This document shows positions 1-6,436 of a DNA stretch of 8,402 nt, piece after piece (positions within the stretch are counted from its first letter, which is position 1; each line of letters starts with the position of its first letter). Below the pieces are notes generated by a model. The model was not told the DNA's origin, did no database searches, and saw nothing but the letters and a program-made list of their open reading frames with translations. This DNA is from an uncultured Flavobacteriaceae bacterium (GTDB lineage: Bacteria > Bacteroidota > Bacteroidia > Flavobacteriales > Flavobacteriaceae), in NCBI GenBank assembly GCA_913031655.1, contig CAJWFY010000060.1:1-8402 (forward strand), given 5' to 3'. The position numbers were made by a program, and so were the translations under genes.

Positions 1-10
1 ACTAAACATC

Positions 11-45
11 TAAAAACAAAAAACCCCTCATTTAAGAAGGGTTTT
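11..45 (-). terminator. Rho-independent terminator of the tRNA gene
   Basis: Read on the minus strand, a 10-bp stem (positions 45-36 paired with 29-20, one G-T wobble) closes a 6-nt loop and runs into a T-rich tract at 21-11. It begins six bases after the tRNA 3' end, so it would end the tRNA transcript immediately and leave the tRNA as a single-gene unit. Confidence 0.85.
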
Positions 46-50
46 AAGGG

Positions 51-124
51 TGGTCCCACCAGGACTCGAACCTGGGACCAATTGATTATGAGTCAACTAC
101 TCTAACCAACTGAGCTATAGGACC
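51..124 (-). tRNA. tRNA with CAT anticodon (tRNA-Ile2 favoured, or elongator tRNA-Met)
   Basis: The minus strand folds into a full 74-nt cloverleaf: a 7-bp acceptor stem with one T-G wobble, a D arm (GCTC/GAGT), a 5-bp anticodon stem with loop CTCATAA, a 5-nt variable loop, and a TTCGAGT T-loop on a CCAGG/CCTGG stem. The anticodon CAT lies at 90-88. The first pair is G-C, which argues against initiator tRNA-fMet. The discriminator is A and the 3' CCA is not encoded (the next bases are CCC), so a CCA-adding enzyme is needed. Positions 4 and 5 of the acceptor stem are C-G pairs (C4-G69, C5-G68), features linked to recognition by TilS, the enzyme that makes lysidine at C34 and changes reading from AUG to AUA. 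That favours tRNA-Ile2, but elongator Met cannot be excluded by eye. Confidence 0.95.
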
Positions 125-149
125 TCTTGATCGTCAAAATAACGAATGT

Positions 150-157
150 CAAACTTA
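150..157 (-). promoter_or_regulatory. Putative -7 promoter element for the tRNA gene
   Basis: The minus strand reads TAAGTTTG, an exact match to the Bacteroidota primary-sigma -7 consensus TAnnTTTG. The expected transcription start, a few bases downstream, would lie about 19 nt before the mature tRNA 5' end at 124. The -33 position holds TTTA rather than TTG, so that half is weak. Confidence 0.5.
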
Positions 158-330
158 AGAATTATTAGCACTATTTTAAAGTATAATTTGGATTAATTAT
201 TAGACTAAACAATTGATAATTTTTAGACTTTAAAAGTACAAATTTCGCAAATAAATATGTTAATTTATGTTAAAATAATAAAGATCTATATAAATTTTTG
301 TAAATTCAATAACTAACCAAAAAATATATT

Positions 331-1107
331 ATGGATAAAATTATTAATCGAATTTTGGATTTTCCTCAGATGGTTAATTCAATACTTCCAAAAAACAACT
401 TCAATGCAATGATGGAAGGTTCTGAGAGCTCTATAAGCGGATGGACTGGAACTTTTTTTAAAGTAGGAGCATTAGTTGTTCTTGTAGGAATGCTTTTGTC
501 AGTAGGAGGAGGTGGCCTTGAGGCTATTAACGGATCAGAGGGTGCTTTAGGTAAAGTTTCAGCAGGACTTTGTACAATAGTTCTACTTTATGCTGCATTT
601 CCAATTGCTCAAGTAATTAGATCAGCAGGAGATTCATTAGCAGCTTCTAAAAGTGGAATGGTTGATTTCTTTTTTAAAGATGTCATCGTTGCACATATTA
701 AGGTTCTTGGTCACATCACTGCGCTAGTAATTTTGTTTGGTGCTTTTTGCTCAACTATTGGATGGATATTAGGCTCTGATGGAATGTCTATCACGCCTGG
801 CATTACAGACGGTTTTGCGTATTCGTATGCTTTACCAGTTGATGCAATGGCAGCATTTATGTCTATGCTTGGCCTTGAATTTGTGGGAGGATTTATTGCT
901 GACTTCTTTGCATGGGATATTACAGGATCTGAAGCAACAGGATATAACCTTAATGGCGCTTTAGCCGTTGGCTGGGAATATGTTCAAGTAGCAATTACTT
1001 TAGCTCAGCTTTATGTAGCATTAGCTTTTTATAGTTTCTTTTATGGCGTTTTAAGTTCTTTGTTCAACTGGATAAAGAGCCCATATTTACCTTTTAAAGC
1101 AAACTAA
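331..1107 (+). CDS. Multi-pass membrane protein of unknown function
   Basis: I do not recognise this 258-residue protein. About five hydrophobic segments are visible, near residues 40-62, 73-96, 122-147, 165-195 and 210-245. The N-terminal ~35 residues are polar and carry no signal peptide. Segment 1 runs into a glycine-rich turn (SVGGGGLEAINGSEG). Segments 3 to 5 are rich in Gly, Ala and aromatic residues, and the loop between 4 and 5 is acidic (ADFFAWDITGSEATG). No catalytic motif, nucleotide-binding site or transporter signature is evident. The ATG at 331 is the first in frame after an AT-rich leader and has no obvious Shine-Dalgarno, which is normal in Bacteroidota. The gene diverges from the tRNA and is followed 16 nt later by its own strong terminator, so it is probably monocistronic. 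An inner-membrane location is inferred from hydrophobicity alone. Confidence 0.85.
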   Translation: MDKIINRILDFPQMVNSILPKNNFNAMMEGSESSISGWTGTFFKVGALVVLVGMLLSVGGGGLEAINGSEGALGKVSAGLCTIVLLYAAFPIAQVIRSAGDSLAASKSGMVDFFFKDVIVAHIKVLGHITALVILFGAFCSTIGWILGSDGMSITPGITDGFAYSYALPVDAMAAFMSMLGLEFVGGFIADFFAWDITGSEATGYNLNGALAVGWEYVQVAITLAQLYVALAFYSFFYGVLSSLFNWIKSPYLPFKAN

Positions 1108-1123
1108 TTTTTATAATTAATTT

Positions 1124-1162
1124 AAAAAAAAGTCCTGTTTATTTTTAGACAGGACTTTTTTT
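1124..1162 (+). terminator. Strong rho-independent terminator after the membrane protein gene
   Basis: A perfect 7-bp GC-containing stem (GTCCTGT at 1132-1138, ACAGGAC at 1149-1155) closes a 10-nt loop. It is flanked by eight As on the left and seven Ts on the right, which extend the stem. Because of the A and T flanks it could work in both directions, but only the plus-strand gene reads into it here. Confidence 0.92.
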
Positions 1163-1363
1163 AATATATATAAATACACTATTTCAATTTCTAAATCTTC
1201 GCCTTTCACCCACTATTTTTTAAATAAACTTGCCACAATATTGAAAAGCACATTAAATAATATTCGTTTTTTAGTTTGTAGTAAACCAGGGTTGTTCTGT
1301 TTATTTTTAAAAGTATTTTACCTACCTTCAACTTCAAATAACAGACAGTTTAATATTAAATAA

Positions 1364-2230
1364 ATGAAAAGAAGAGATTTTATTATAAACAGTTCAATAG
1401 TGTCAGCATCAATAGTAGCACCACTTTCCATAAGTGCCTGTAGCTCTAAAGAAGCAATACAAAAAAATATTTTTGGAATTCAATTGTACTCATTAAGAGA
1501 TGAAATGGCCAAGAACCCAAAAGAAACTTTAATAAAATTAGCTTCCTATGGATACAAATATATTGAAGGATACGAAGGAGCACTGGGGCTTTTTTGGGGA
1601 ATGACAAATATTGAATTTAAAAACTTTCTTGATGGCTTAGGCTTAACAATGATTTCCAGTCATTGTGGAGATACAAATAACTTAGAAAGTTTCAATAAGA
1701 AATCTGCCGAAGCATCTGAAATTGGAATAAAGCATTTAATTTGCCCATGGGCTGATGGAGATAGAACGGTAGATCAATTTAAAATAATTGCAGAAATTTT
1801 TAATAAATGTGGGGAAATTTCGCAAAAAAACGGAATGAAATTTGCCTATCATAATCATGATTATTCTTTTAAAAAAGTAGAAGGACAATATTTGCAAGAT
1901 GTATTAATGAATAACACAGATAAAAATTTAGTTGATTATGAAATGGATATATTTTGGGTAGTAGCTGCTGGAGAGGATCCAATAAAATGGTTTAACAAGT
2001 ATCCAGGAAGATTTAATTATTGTCATGTTAAAGATTACTTGTCTCTTGGTGATGGCAAGTATGAAACTTGTACTCTTGGAAATGGGTCTATTAATTTTTC
2101 TGCTATTTTAGCTCACGGGAAAACAAAAGGACTTAAAAATCATATAATTGAACAGGAGCATTACGCAGGAACAAGTCAACTAGAAGCTGCTAAAAATAAT
2201 TTTAATTATATGAAATCTCTAAAAGTATAA
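1364..2230 (+). CDS. Tat-exported lipoprotein, sugar phosphate isomerase/epimerase (xylose isomerase-like TIM barrel)
   Basis: The N-terminus is a twin-arginine signal (KRRDF, residues 2-6) with a hydrophobic stretch and a lipobox, ISAC, ending at Cys26. The protein is therefore probably exported folded by Tat and then lipid-anchored. From residue 36 it follows the AP-endonuclease-2/sugar isomerase TIM barrel: GIQLYSLRD (38-46) on strand 1, Glu68 in YIEGYEG, SSHCG (98-102), YHNHDYSF (162-169), EMDIFWV (193-199), HVKDY (221-225) and IIEQEHY (261-267). The acidic and His residues of these motifs match the divalent-metal site of the family. The length (288) is normal. In Bacteroidota such periplasmic members are usually tied to sugar or sugar-alcohol use, but the substrate cannot be read from the sequence and no sugar-operon neighbours are present. 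The stop codon lies only 6 nt from the stop of the convergent hydrolase. Confidence 0.9.
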   Translation: MKRRDFIINSSIVSASIVAPLSISACSSKEAIQKNIFGIQLYSLRDEMAKNPKETLIKLASYGYKYIEGYEGALGLFWGMTNIEFKNFLDGLGLTMISSHCGDTNNLESFNKKSAEASEIGIKHLICPWADGDRTVDQFKIIAEIFNKCGEISQKNGMKFAYHNHDYSFKKVEGQYLQDVLMNNTDKNLVDYEMDIFWVVAAGEDPIKWFNKYPGRFNYCHVKDYLSLGDGKYETCTLGNGSINFSAILAHGKTKGLKNHIIEQEHYAGTSQLEAAKNNFNYMKSLKV

Positions 2231-2242
2231 GCTACTTTAGAG
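2217..2242. other. Imperfect hairpin spanning the stop codons of two convergent genes
   Basis: CTCTAAAAGTA at 2217-2227 pairs with TACTTTAGAG at 2233-2242, giving a 10-bp stem with one bulged A and a 5-nt loop. The isomerase-like gene's TAA sits mainly in the loop and the opposing hydrolase gene's TAA lies in the right arm. Neither strand has a convincing U-tract after the stem, so it may be a weak bidirectional terminator or a 3'-end stabiliser rather than a classic intrinsic terminator. Confidence 0.5.
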
Positions 2243-3088
2243 CTCAACATTAGACTTAATAAAGTTTATTGTAGTGAGCACGACTTCTTTCAATTCTTTG
2301 GGAAGAAAGTCAAATTTCCATGGGTGTTTTGCAGAAAAAGTATGATCCCCACTTTCAATTAATTTAAGCTCATTTGTTGAATTCCACGACTTCAATTTTT
2401 TTCCTTCATCTGGGAGAACTCCCACGTCTTTTTGACCATGAATAATTAAATATGGAATTTTTAATTTTTCTACAGCAGATTTAATATTGAATCTGTCTTC
2501 ATTCTTTTTAAAATCTTCATAAAACTGAAAAAAGTGAGGCATAGATTGTTTGGTACGCTGATTTTCAACATACATTACCCCTTTTTCTTTCCAATCTTTC
2601 CACCCTAGAGTGTTTTCTTTAAATCTAATTTTAAAATCACTCACACCTGCCCAAGTAATGACACTTTTAACTAATGAATTTTCAGATGCTTTAATTAACA
2701 CAGACCCCCCACCTCTACTGTGCCCAATTAAAATAATGGTATTTAAATCAATGTTTTTAGAATTAGATTTTTTGAAATAAGTCAAAATTCTTTCCAAATC
2801 ATCTAGCTCATAAGAATAATTATTGTTTCCAAAAGCATTTAAATCAGGAAAGTCAATGGGATTTTTTAAGGTTCCTCCATTGTGAGAAAAGTTAAACTTT
2901 ACGAAAAATAAATTATTTTTAGCAAACTCTTCTCCAACGAGATCCCAAGCACCCCAATCTTTAAACCCTTTATAACCATGAGAAAAAATAACTAGCGGTT
3001 TTTTAGTAAAGTCGTTATTGTGAAAAACATCATAGAGAATAACTTTCTTATTTTTGTCTTTAAGGGTTAAATTTTTATCAATAATCAT
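2237..3088 (-). CDS. Alpha/beta hydrolase family protein (esterase/peptidase-like)
   Basis: This is a 283-residue alpha/beta hydrolase. The oxyanion-hole region FSHGYKGFKDW lies at residues 35-45, the nucleophile elbow GHSRGG at 122-127 (Ser124), the acid in HGQKDVGV (Asp221) and the base in GDHTF (His249), so a complete Ser-Asp-His triad can be proposed. No signal peptide is seen, so it is probably cytoplasmic. Residues 150-205, between the nucleophile and the acid, form an insertion rich in Lys, Trp and Phe (GWKDWKEKG onward) that would act as a cap over the active site. The Arg after the nucleophile (GHSRGG) is seen in dienelactone hydrolase-like and acyl-peptidase-like members, but the substrate is unknown. 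The gene diverges from the M28 peptidase across a 72-nt gap and converges on the isomerase-like gene, so it is likely transcribed alone. Confidence 0.9.
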   Translation of the reverse strand: MIIDKNLTLKDKNKKVILYDVFHNNDFTKKPLVIFSHGYKGFKDWGAWDLVGEEFAKNNLFFVKFNFSHNGGTLKNPIDFPDLNAFGNNNYSYELDDLERILTYFKKSNSKNIDLNTIILIGHSRGGGSVLIKASENSLVKSVITWAGVSDFKIRFKENTLGWKDWKEKGVMYVENQRTKQSMPHFFQFYEDFKKNEDRFNIKSAVEKLKIPYLIIHGQKDVGVLPDEGKKLKSWNSTNELKLIESGDHTFSAKHPWKFDFLPKELKEVVLTTINFIKSNVEL

Positions 3089-3108
3089 GTTAAACTAGCT
3101 TGTCTTTT

Positions 3109-3139
3109 TTTGTCATATTAAAAATACCCGTTATATTTA
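3109..3139 (+). promoter_or_regulatory. Putative Bacteroidota-type promoter of the M28 peptidase gene
   Basis: A TTTG at 3109-3112 (the -33 element) and TATATTTA at 3132-3139 (seven of eight bases of TAnnTTTG) are separated by 19 nt, the usual spacing. Transcription would start near 3145, leaving a leader of about 15 nt before the ATG at 3161. Confidence 0.4.
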
Positions 3140-3160
3140 TATTATCATAAAATTATTAAA

Positions 3161-4696
3161 ATGAAAAAATATCTTTCCATTATCCTTTTATTTATTACTA
3201 TTAACTCTTTTGGTCAAACAGAAACAGTTGAGAACATAATTAAAGAAGCCACAGAAAACTCACAATTAGAGCATTTAGCTCATGAACTATTAGACGTAAT
3301 TGGACCAAGACTTGTAGGAACTCCACAGATGAAGACTGCGCATGATTGGGCTACAAAAAAATATGAATCTTGGGGTATTCCCTCCAAGCTTCATAAGTGG
3401 GGAGAATGGAGAGGTTGGGAAAGAATATCTACTCAAATTGATATGGTTTCACCTAGAAACAGAAGTTTAACAGGAATGCAATTAGCGTGGAGTCCTTCAA
3501 CAAAAAAGAAAGGAGTTACGGCTGAGTTAGATGTAATGCCTGAAGTTTCAAACAAGGAAGAATTTGACCTTTGGCTTCAAGGAGTGAAAGGGAAGTTTGT
3601 TATGAAAGACATGAAACAACCCACAGGGAGACCAGATTATAACTGGGAAGAATTTGCTACACCTGAATCTTTTGAAAAAATGAAAAAAGATAGAGATGAC
3701 CAAACAAGAGCTTGGAGAGCAAATCTTAGAAAAACAGGCTACGGAAGAGGATCTATTGACAAGGCTATTGAAGATGCTGGGGCAGTAGGAATTATTTCTT
3801 CTAATTGGTCGAGAGGGTTTGGAGTTAATAAAATTTTTAGCGCAAGAACTAAAAATATTCCAACAATTGATTTGGAACTTGAGGACTATACAATGCTTTA
3901 TAGAATGGTCGAATATGGGGACAATCCTAAAATTAAAGTAATCTCAAAATCTAAAGAACTTGGGGTTGTGCCAACTTTCAATACGATTGCTGAAATAAGA
4001 GGAGTTGAAAAGCCAGAGGAGTATGTAATTTTATCCGCACATTTTGATTCATGGGATGGGGGAACAGGAGCAACTGATAATGGGACAGGAACTTTAGTAA
4101 TGATGGAAACAATGAGAGTACTTAAGGCAATGTATCCTAATCCTAAAAGAACAATTTTAGTTGGACATTGGGGAAGTGAAGAGCAAGGCTTGAATGGTTC
4201 TAGAGCTTTTGTAGAAGATTTCCCTAAAATTGTTGAAAATACTCAAGCAGTATTTAATCAAGATAATGGCACGGGTCGTGTGGTAAATATTAATGGAGCG
4301 GGTTTTTTACATTCATATGAATACGTTTCTAGATGGTTAAATTCTGTTCCTAATGATGTAACAAAACATATTGAAACTTCGTTTCCTGGAAGTCCAAGTG
4401 GTGGCGGTTCTGATAACGCTTCTTTTGTTGCCGCGGGTGTTCCAGCATTTAATTTAAGTTCTTTAAATTGGTCTTATTGGAATTACACTTGGCATACAAA
4501 TAGAGATACGTATGATAAAATTATTTTTGATGACGTAAGAAGTAATGTTATTCTTACAGCTGTTTTAGCTTATATGGCTAGTGAAGATGACAGCAAAACA
4601 TCAAGAGAAAGAATGATTATGCCTATCGATTCAAGATCAGGAAAGCAAAGAACTTGGCCAACTCAAAGAAGTCCACAAAGAAAAGGAGGGCTTTAA
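3161..4696 (+). CDS. Secreted M28-family zinc metallopeptidase
   Basis: The 511-residue protein starts with a clear Sec signal peptide (KKY, a hydrophobic stretch, likely cleavage after SFGQ at residue 19). The peptidase fold is split by a protease-associated-like insert at roughly residues 115-265, which includes AGAVGIISSNW and the substrate-facing lid. The co-catalytic zinc site is complete: His294 in SAHFDSWD, Asp306 in GATDNGTG, Glu340 (general base) and Glu341 in GSEEQG, Asp368 in NQDNGTG, and His445 in TWHTNRDTYD. This ligand order is that of M28 aminopeptidases and carboxypeptidases, so it probably trims peptides in the periplasm or outside the cell. The tail after residue 485 is basic and polar and is not a T9SS sorting domain. 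It converges on the DinB-like gene with an 8-nt gap and is likely monocistronic. Exopeptidase specificity is not predictable. Confidence 0.94.
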   Translation: MKKYLSIILLFITINSFGQTETVENIIKEATENSQLEHLAHELLDVIGPRLVGTPQMKTAHDWATKKYESWGIPSKLHKWGEWRGWERISTQIDMVSPRNRSLTGMQLAWSPSTKKKGVTAELDVMPEVSNKEEFDLWLQGVKGKFVMKDMKQPTGRPDYNWEEFATPESFEKMKKDRDDQTRAWRANLRKTGYGRGSIDKAIEDAGAVGIISSNWSRGFGVNKIFSARTKNIPTIDLELEDYTMLYRMVEYGDNPKIKVISKSKELGVVPTFNTIAEIRGVEKPEEYVILSAHFDSWDGGTGATDNGTGTLVMMETMRVLKAMYPNPKRTILVGHWGSEEQGLNGSRAFVEDFPKIVENTQAVFNQDNGTGRVVNINGAGFLHSYEYVSRWLNSVPNDVTKHIETSFPGSPSGGGSDNASFVAAGVPAFNLSSLNWSYWNYTWHTNRDTYDKIIFDDVRSNVILTAVLAYMASEDDSKTSRERMIMPIDSRSGKQRTWPTQRSPQRKGGL

Positions 4697-4720
4697 ACAA
4701 CAGTTTAAATTTGTTTTTTT
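4692..4720 (+). terminator. Terminator hairpin across the M28 peptidase and DinB-like stop codons
   Basis: TTTAAAC at 4692-4698 and GTTTAAA at 4703-4709 form a perfect 7-bp stem with an AACA loop, followed on the plus strand by TTTGTTTTTTT (4710-4720). The peptidase TAA lies in the left arm and the opposing DinB-like TAA in the right arm. The plus-strand T-tract also encodes the last residues (KKQI) of the DinB-like protein. The stem is AT-rich, so it would be of modest strength, and on the minus strand no U-tract follows it. Confidence 0.6.
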
Positions 4721-5223
4721 AAAGCGTTGATTTGTTTTTGGTGATGTTTAAAATGAAACTTATAAAAGGCAAGAGTTAGTTTTATGTTAAGCCTTCCAAC
4801 TAAAGGATGTTTAAAAACAGCTTTGTCTTCTAATTTTTTTTCTTTTAATTCTGAAATTAGAGAATCAAAGGATTTTCTAGAAATAGCCCACTTAGTATTT
4901 AATTCTTTTAAATCAATTTTTTTTGGAAATAACTGAGTTGTCTGTGGAGCTTTAACTTTAATTATTCCTAAAGGAATAAGGATTTTTACTACAAACATTC
5001 TGAAATAAGTAGAAGACTTCACTTTTAAAAGCGATTCAGGGTACTTTGTTTTAGTTCGAATATATTTTTCAGAAGATATTTCGGCCAGCCAAACATGGTA
5101 CAGAATTTCATTAATTGACCACCCAACTTTAGAGGAACTCAACTGAGCTTGACTTAAGCTAGATAAACCTTTAAAAAGAGCCATTCGGTCTTTCTCTAAA
5201 CTCTGTAAACTGGAGTTATTCAT
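4705..5223 (-). CDS. DinB-like four-helix protein (DinB_2/YfiT-type, putative metal-dependent)
   Basis: This 172-residue protein fits the DinB/YfiT fold: a first helix with leucine spacing, then the GWSINEILYHVWLAE motif (residues 34-48, His43), a central region, and a last helix HFKHHQKQI with His157 and His161 in the HxxxH arrangement. Together His43, His157 and His161 would form the family's three-His metal site. Members include thiol-dependent transferases and many proteins with no known activity, so the reaction is unknown. It has no signal peptide. Residues 78-92 are hydrophobic (VVKILIPLGIIKVK), as in family members with an inserted loop. Its ATG follows the TAG of the esterase gene with no base between, which indicates one transcript and probable translational coupling. 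Confidence 0.8.
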   Translation of the reverse strand: MNNSSLQSLEKDRMALFKGLSSLSQAQLSSSKVGWSINEILYHVWLAEISSEKYIRTKTKYPESLLKVKSSTYFRMFVVKILIPLGIIKVKAPQTTQLFPKKIDLKELNTKWAISRKSFDSLISELKEKKLEDKAVFKHPLVGRLNIKLTLAFYKFHFKHHQKQINALKKQI

Positions 5224-5874
5224 CTATAATGATTTAGAAAAATTCAATAAAACTTCAGGGTAAATTTTATGACCTCCCTCATATTTAGTACTAGAAAAAG
5301 TAATACCATAATTTTGAACTTCTTCTAAAAACTTGACTTTCATTTCTTCGGGTATTAAATAGTCCTGGTTACCCATGATCAAATGAGTATTAATGCTTGC
5401 CCATTTTTCTTTATTTTCAACAGTTAGCGTGTCCGCTGGAATATCCCCAGCCCATAGAATTAAATTACTGACTTTCATAGCTGATGAAAAAACCCAACGA
5501 CAGGCAGTTGCCCCTCCCTGAGAAAATCCTAAAATATTTAAAGAAAAATTGTCATGTCCAATTTGATCAAAAACCTCTTTAGCTAAAGAATTCAAATAAT
5601 CGTTGTTTTCTTTAATGTCTGTTGTTCTTTCTTCTTTTGTCATCCAGCTAGCACCGACTCTGTTATAAGAGCCATCTATATAAAATCGATTTAATGCTTC
5701 GGGGGCGATAATTAAAGTCTCTCCATCATCTAAATCTTGAAATTTTTTAATAAAAAATTCACTTAACATCGCATATCCATGTAAAACTATCCAGACTTTT
5801 TTTATTTTAGAAGAGGCTTCTCCTATCTGATAATATCTCGCTTTTTTTGAAACAGTAATATAATGTTTGCTCAT
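5224..5874 (-). CDS. Small serine esterase, phospholipase/carboxylesterase-like alpha/beta hydrolase
   Basis: The 216-residue length and motif order fit the phospholipase/carboxylesterase (acyl-protein thioesterase-like) group: VLHGYAM (residues 30-36) for the oxyanion hole, APEA (57-60), GFSQGG (116-121) with nucleophile Ser118, Asp171 in MGNQDYLIPEE, and His202 in GGHKI. There is no signal peptide, so it should be cytosolic, acting on small acyl esters or thioesters; the substrate is unknown. A conserved-looking aromatic segment, ASWMTKEER (75-83), lies between the oxyanion strand and the nucleophile. It is the first gene of a two-gene minus-strand operon with the DinB-like gene, and its TAG stop (5226-5224) directly abuts that gene's ATG. 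Confidence 0.88.
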   Translation of the reverse strand: MSKHYITVSKKARYYQIGEASSKIKKVWIVLHGYAMLSEFFIKKFQDLDDGETLIIAPEALNRFYIDGSYNRVGASWMTKEERTTDIKENNDYLNSLAKEVFDQIGHDNFSLNILGFSQGGATACRWVFSSAMKVSNLILWAGDIPADTLTVENKEKWASINTHLIMGNQDYLIPEEMKVKFLEEVQNYGITFSSTKYEGGHKIYPEVLLNFSKSL

Positions 5875-5891
5875 GTCATGATTTTAGGCTG

Positions 5892-5919
5892 TAAAACTAC
5901 CATAATAATTAAAAATCAA
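5892..5919 (-). promoter_or_regulatory. Putative promoter of the esterase/DinB-like operon
   Basis: On the minus strand TTG (5919-5917) and TAGTTTTA (5899-5892, seven of eight bases of TAnnTTTG) are 17 nt apart, slightly short of the usual 19. The -7 element lies 17 nt before the esterase ATG, leaving a very short leader. This is a motif match only. Confidence 0.3.
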
Positions 5920-5929
5920 TAGAAATAAT

Positions 5930-5937
5930 TAAATTTG
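5930..5937 (+). promoter_or_regulatory. Putative -7 promoter element for the carbonic anhydrase-like gene
   Basis: TAAATTTG matches TAnnTTTG exactly and ends 22 nt before the ATG at 5960, placing the transcript start about 15 nt before the gene. The -33 position has TTA rather than TTG. The same 85-nt gap carries the divergent esterase promoter. Confidence 0.45.
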
Positions 5938-5959
5938 CTTTAAAGTATATTTAAAAAAT

Positions 5960-6436
5960 ATGATTTCAATTGAAGATATTGAATTAGCTCAAGCTAAATG
6001 GGGAGAAAATTTAATCAAAATAGGATCTCTTAAAAATGACAGAAATGCTAGTGTAAAGGCAACTGAAGAGATGTTGAACGAGCTTTATGCTTTTGATGTA
6101 GGAAAAGTTTTATTCAAGCCAACAAAAGCTGCAAAAATTCAATTTAGATTAAATCTTGAAGCGGCTAAATCCTATTTTATTGGTGGAGATGATAATTATA
6201 AGGAAGATACTGGATTTGCTTTTCAACCATGGGTTAAAGTAAGCTTTGAGAATTCTTCTGTTATTTTAAATAAAGGGAATGCCCTTGCGATGGGGAATTA
6301 CTTTTTTACCGATCCTAACGATCTAAAGGTTAAGGTAGAATATACTTTTTCGTATATTCGAAACTCGAAAGGGAGCCTTAAAATTAATTTACACCATTCT
6401 TCTTTTCCATTTAACGATGAAGCATATTTTAATTAA
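5960..6436 (+). CDS. Iota-class carbonic anhydrase-like protein (COG4337, CaMKII-AD/SnoaL-like fold)
   Basis: This 158-residue protein resembles the COG4337 family, in which iota-carbonic anhydrases were defined in diatoms and later in bacteria and cyanobacteria. They interconvert CO2 and bicarbonate, and some work without a metal. Recognisable blocks are AQAKWGENLIKIG (residues 10-22), YAFDVGKVLFKPTKA (43-57), IQFR (60-63), SYFIGG (71-76), EDTGFAFQPW (82-91), FEN (96-98), ALAMGNYFFTD (108-118), KVEYTFSY (125-132) and the hallmark LHHSS with a nearby Pro (144-150). There is no signal peptide, so this copy should be cytoplasmic, unlike the exported members reported in some Gram-negative bacteria. 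Older pipelines label such proteins SnoaL-like or, wrongly, phosphoribosyl-AMP cyclohydrolase. The C-terminus runs about eight residues past the HHSS block, and these overlap the start of the next gene by 20 nt. Confidence 0.82.
   Translation: MISIEDIELAQAKWGENLIKIGSLKNDRNASVKATEEMLNELYAFDVGKVLFKPTKAAKIQFRLNLEAAKSYFIGGDDNYKEDTGFAFQPWVKVSFENSSVILNKGNALAMGNYFFTDPNDLKVKVEYTFSYIRNSKGSLKINLHHSSFPFNDEAYFN

Noticed and set aside
51..124. tRNA 3' end as a phage or island attachment site
   Set aside because: No integrase gene is present and no direct repeat of the tRNA 3' end was seen elsewhere in the window.
182..190. TATAATTTG as a promoter for the membrane protein gene
   Set aside because: It has three bases instead of two between TA and TTTG and lies about 140 nt before the ATG. 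No other convincing element was found in 191-330, which is AT-rich with nothing else recognisable.
779..964. A 61-codon plus-strand reading frame inside the membrane protein gene
   Set aside because: It lies wholly within the 331-1107 gene in another frame, has no domain pattern, and its Leu/Cys-rich composition is what a shifted reading of membrane-segment codons gives.
1294..1321. TATTTTTA (1302-1309) or TATTTTAC (1314-1321) as the promoter of the isomerase-like gene
   Set aside because: The first lacks a TTG at the right spacing and the second matches only six of eight bases. The gap 1163-1363 shows no other clear signal or gene.
6417..6436. Overlap at the carbonic anhydrase-like and T9SS genes as a frameshift or fusion
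   Set aside because: Each frame has its own complete start, domain content and stop. The first ends after its HHSS block and the second begins with a full signal peptide, so two separate proteins are the simpler reading.
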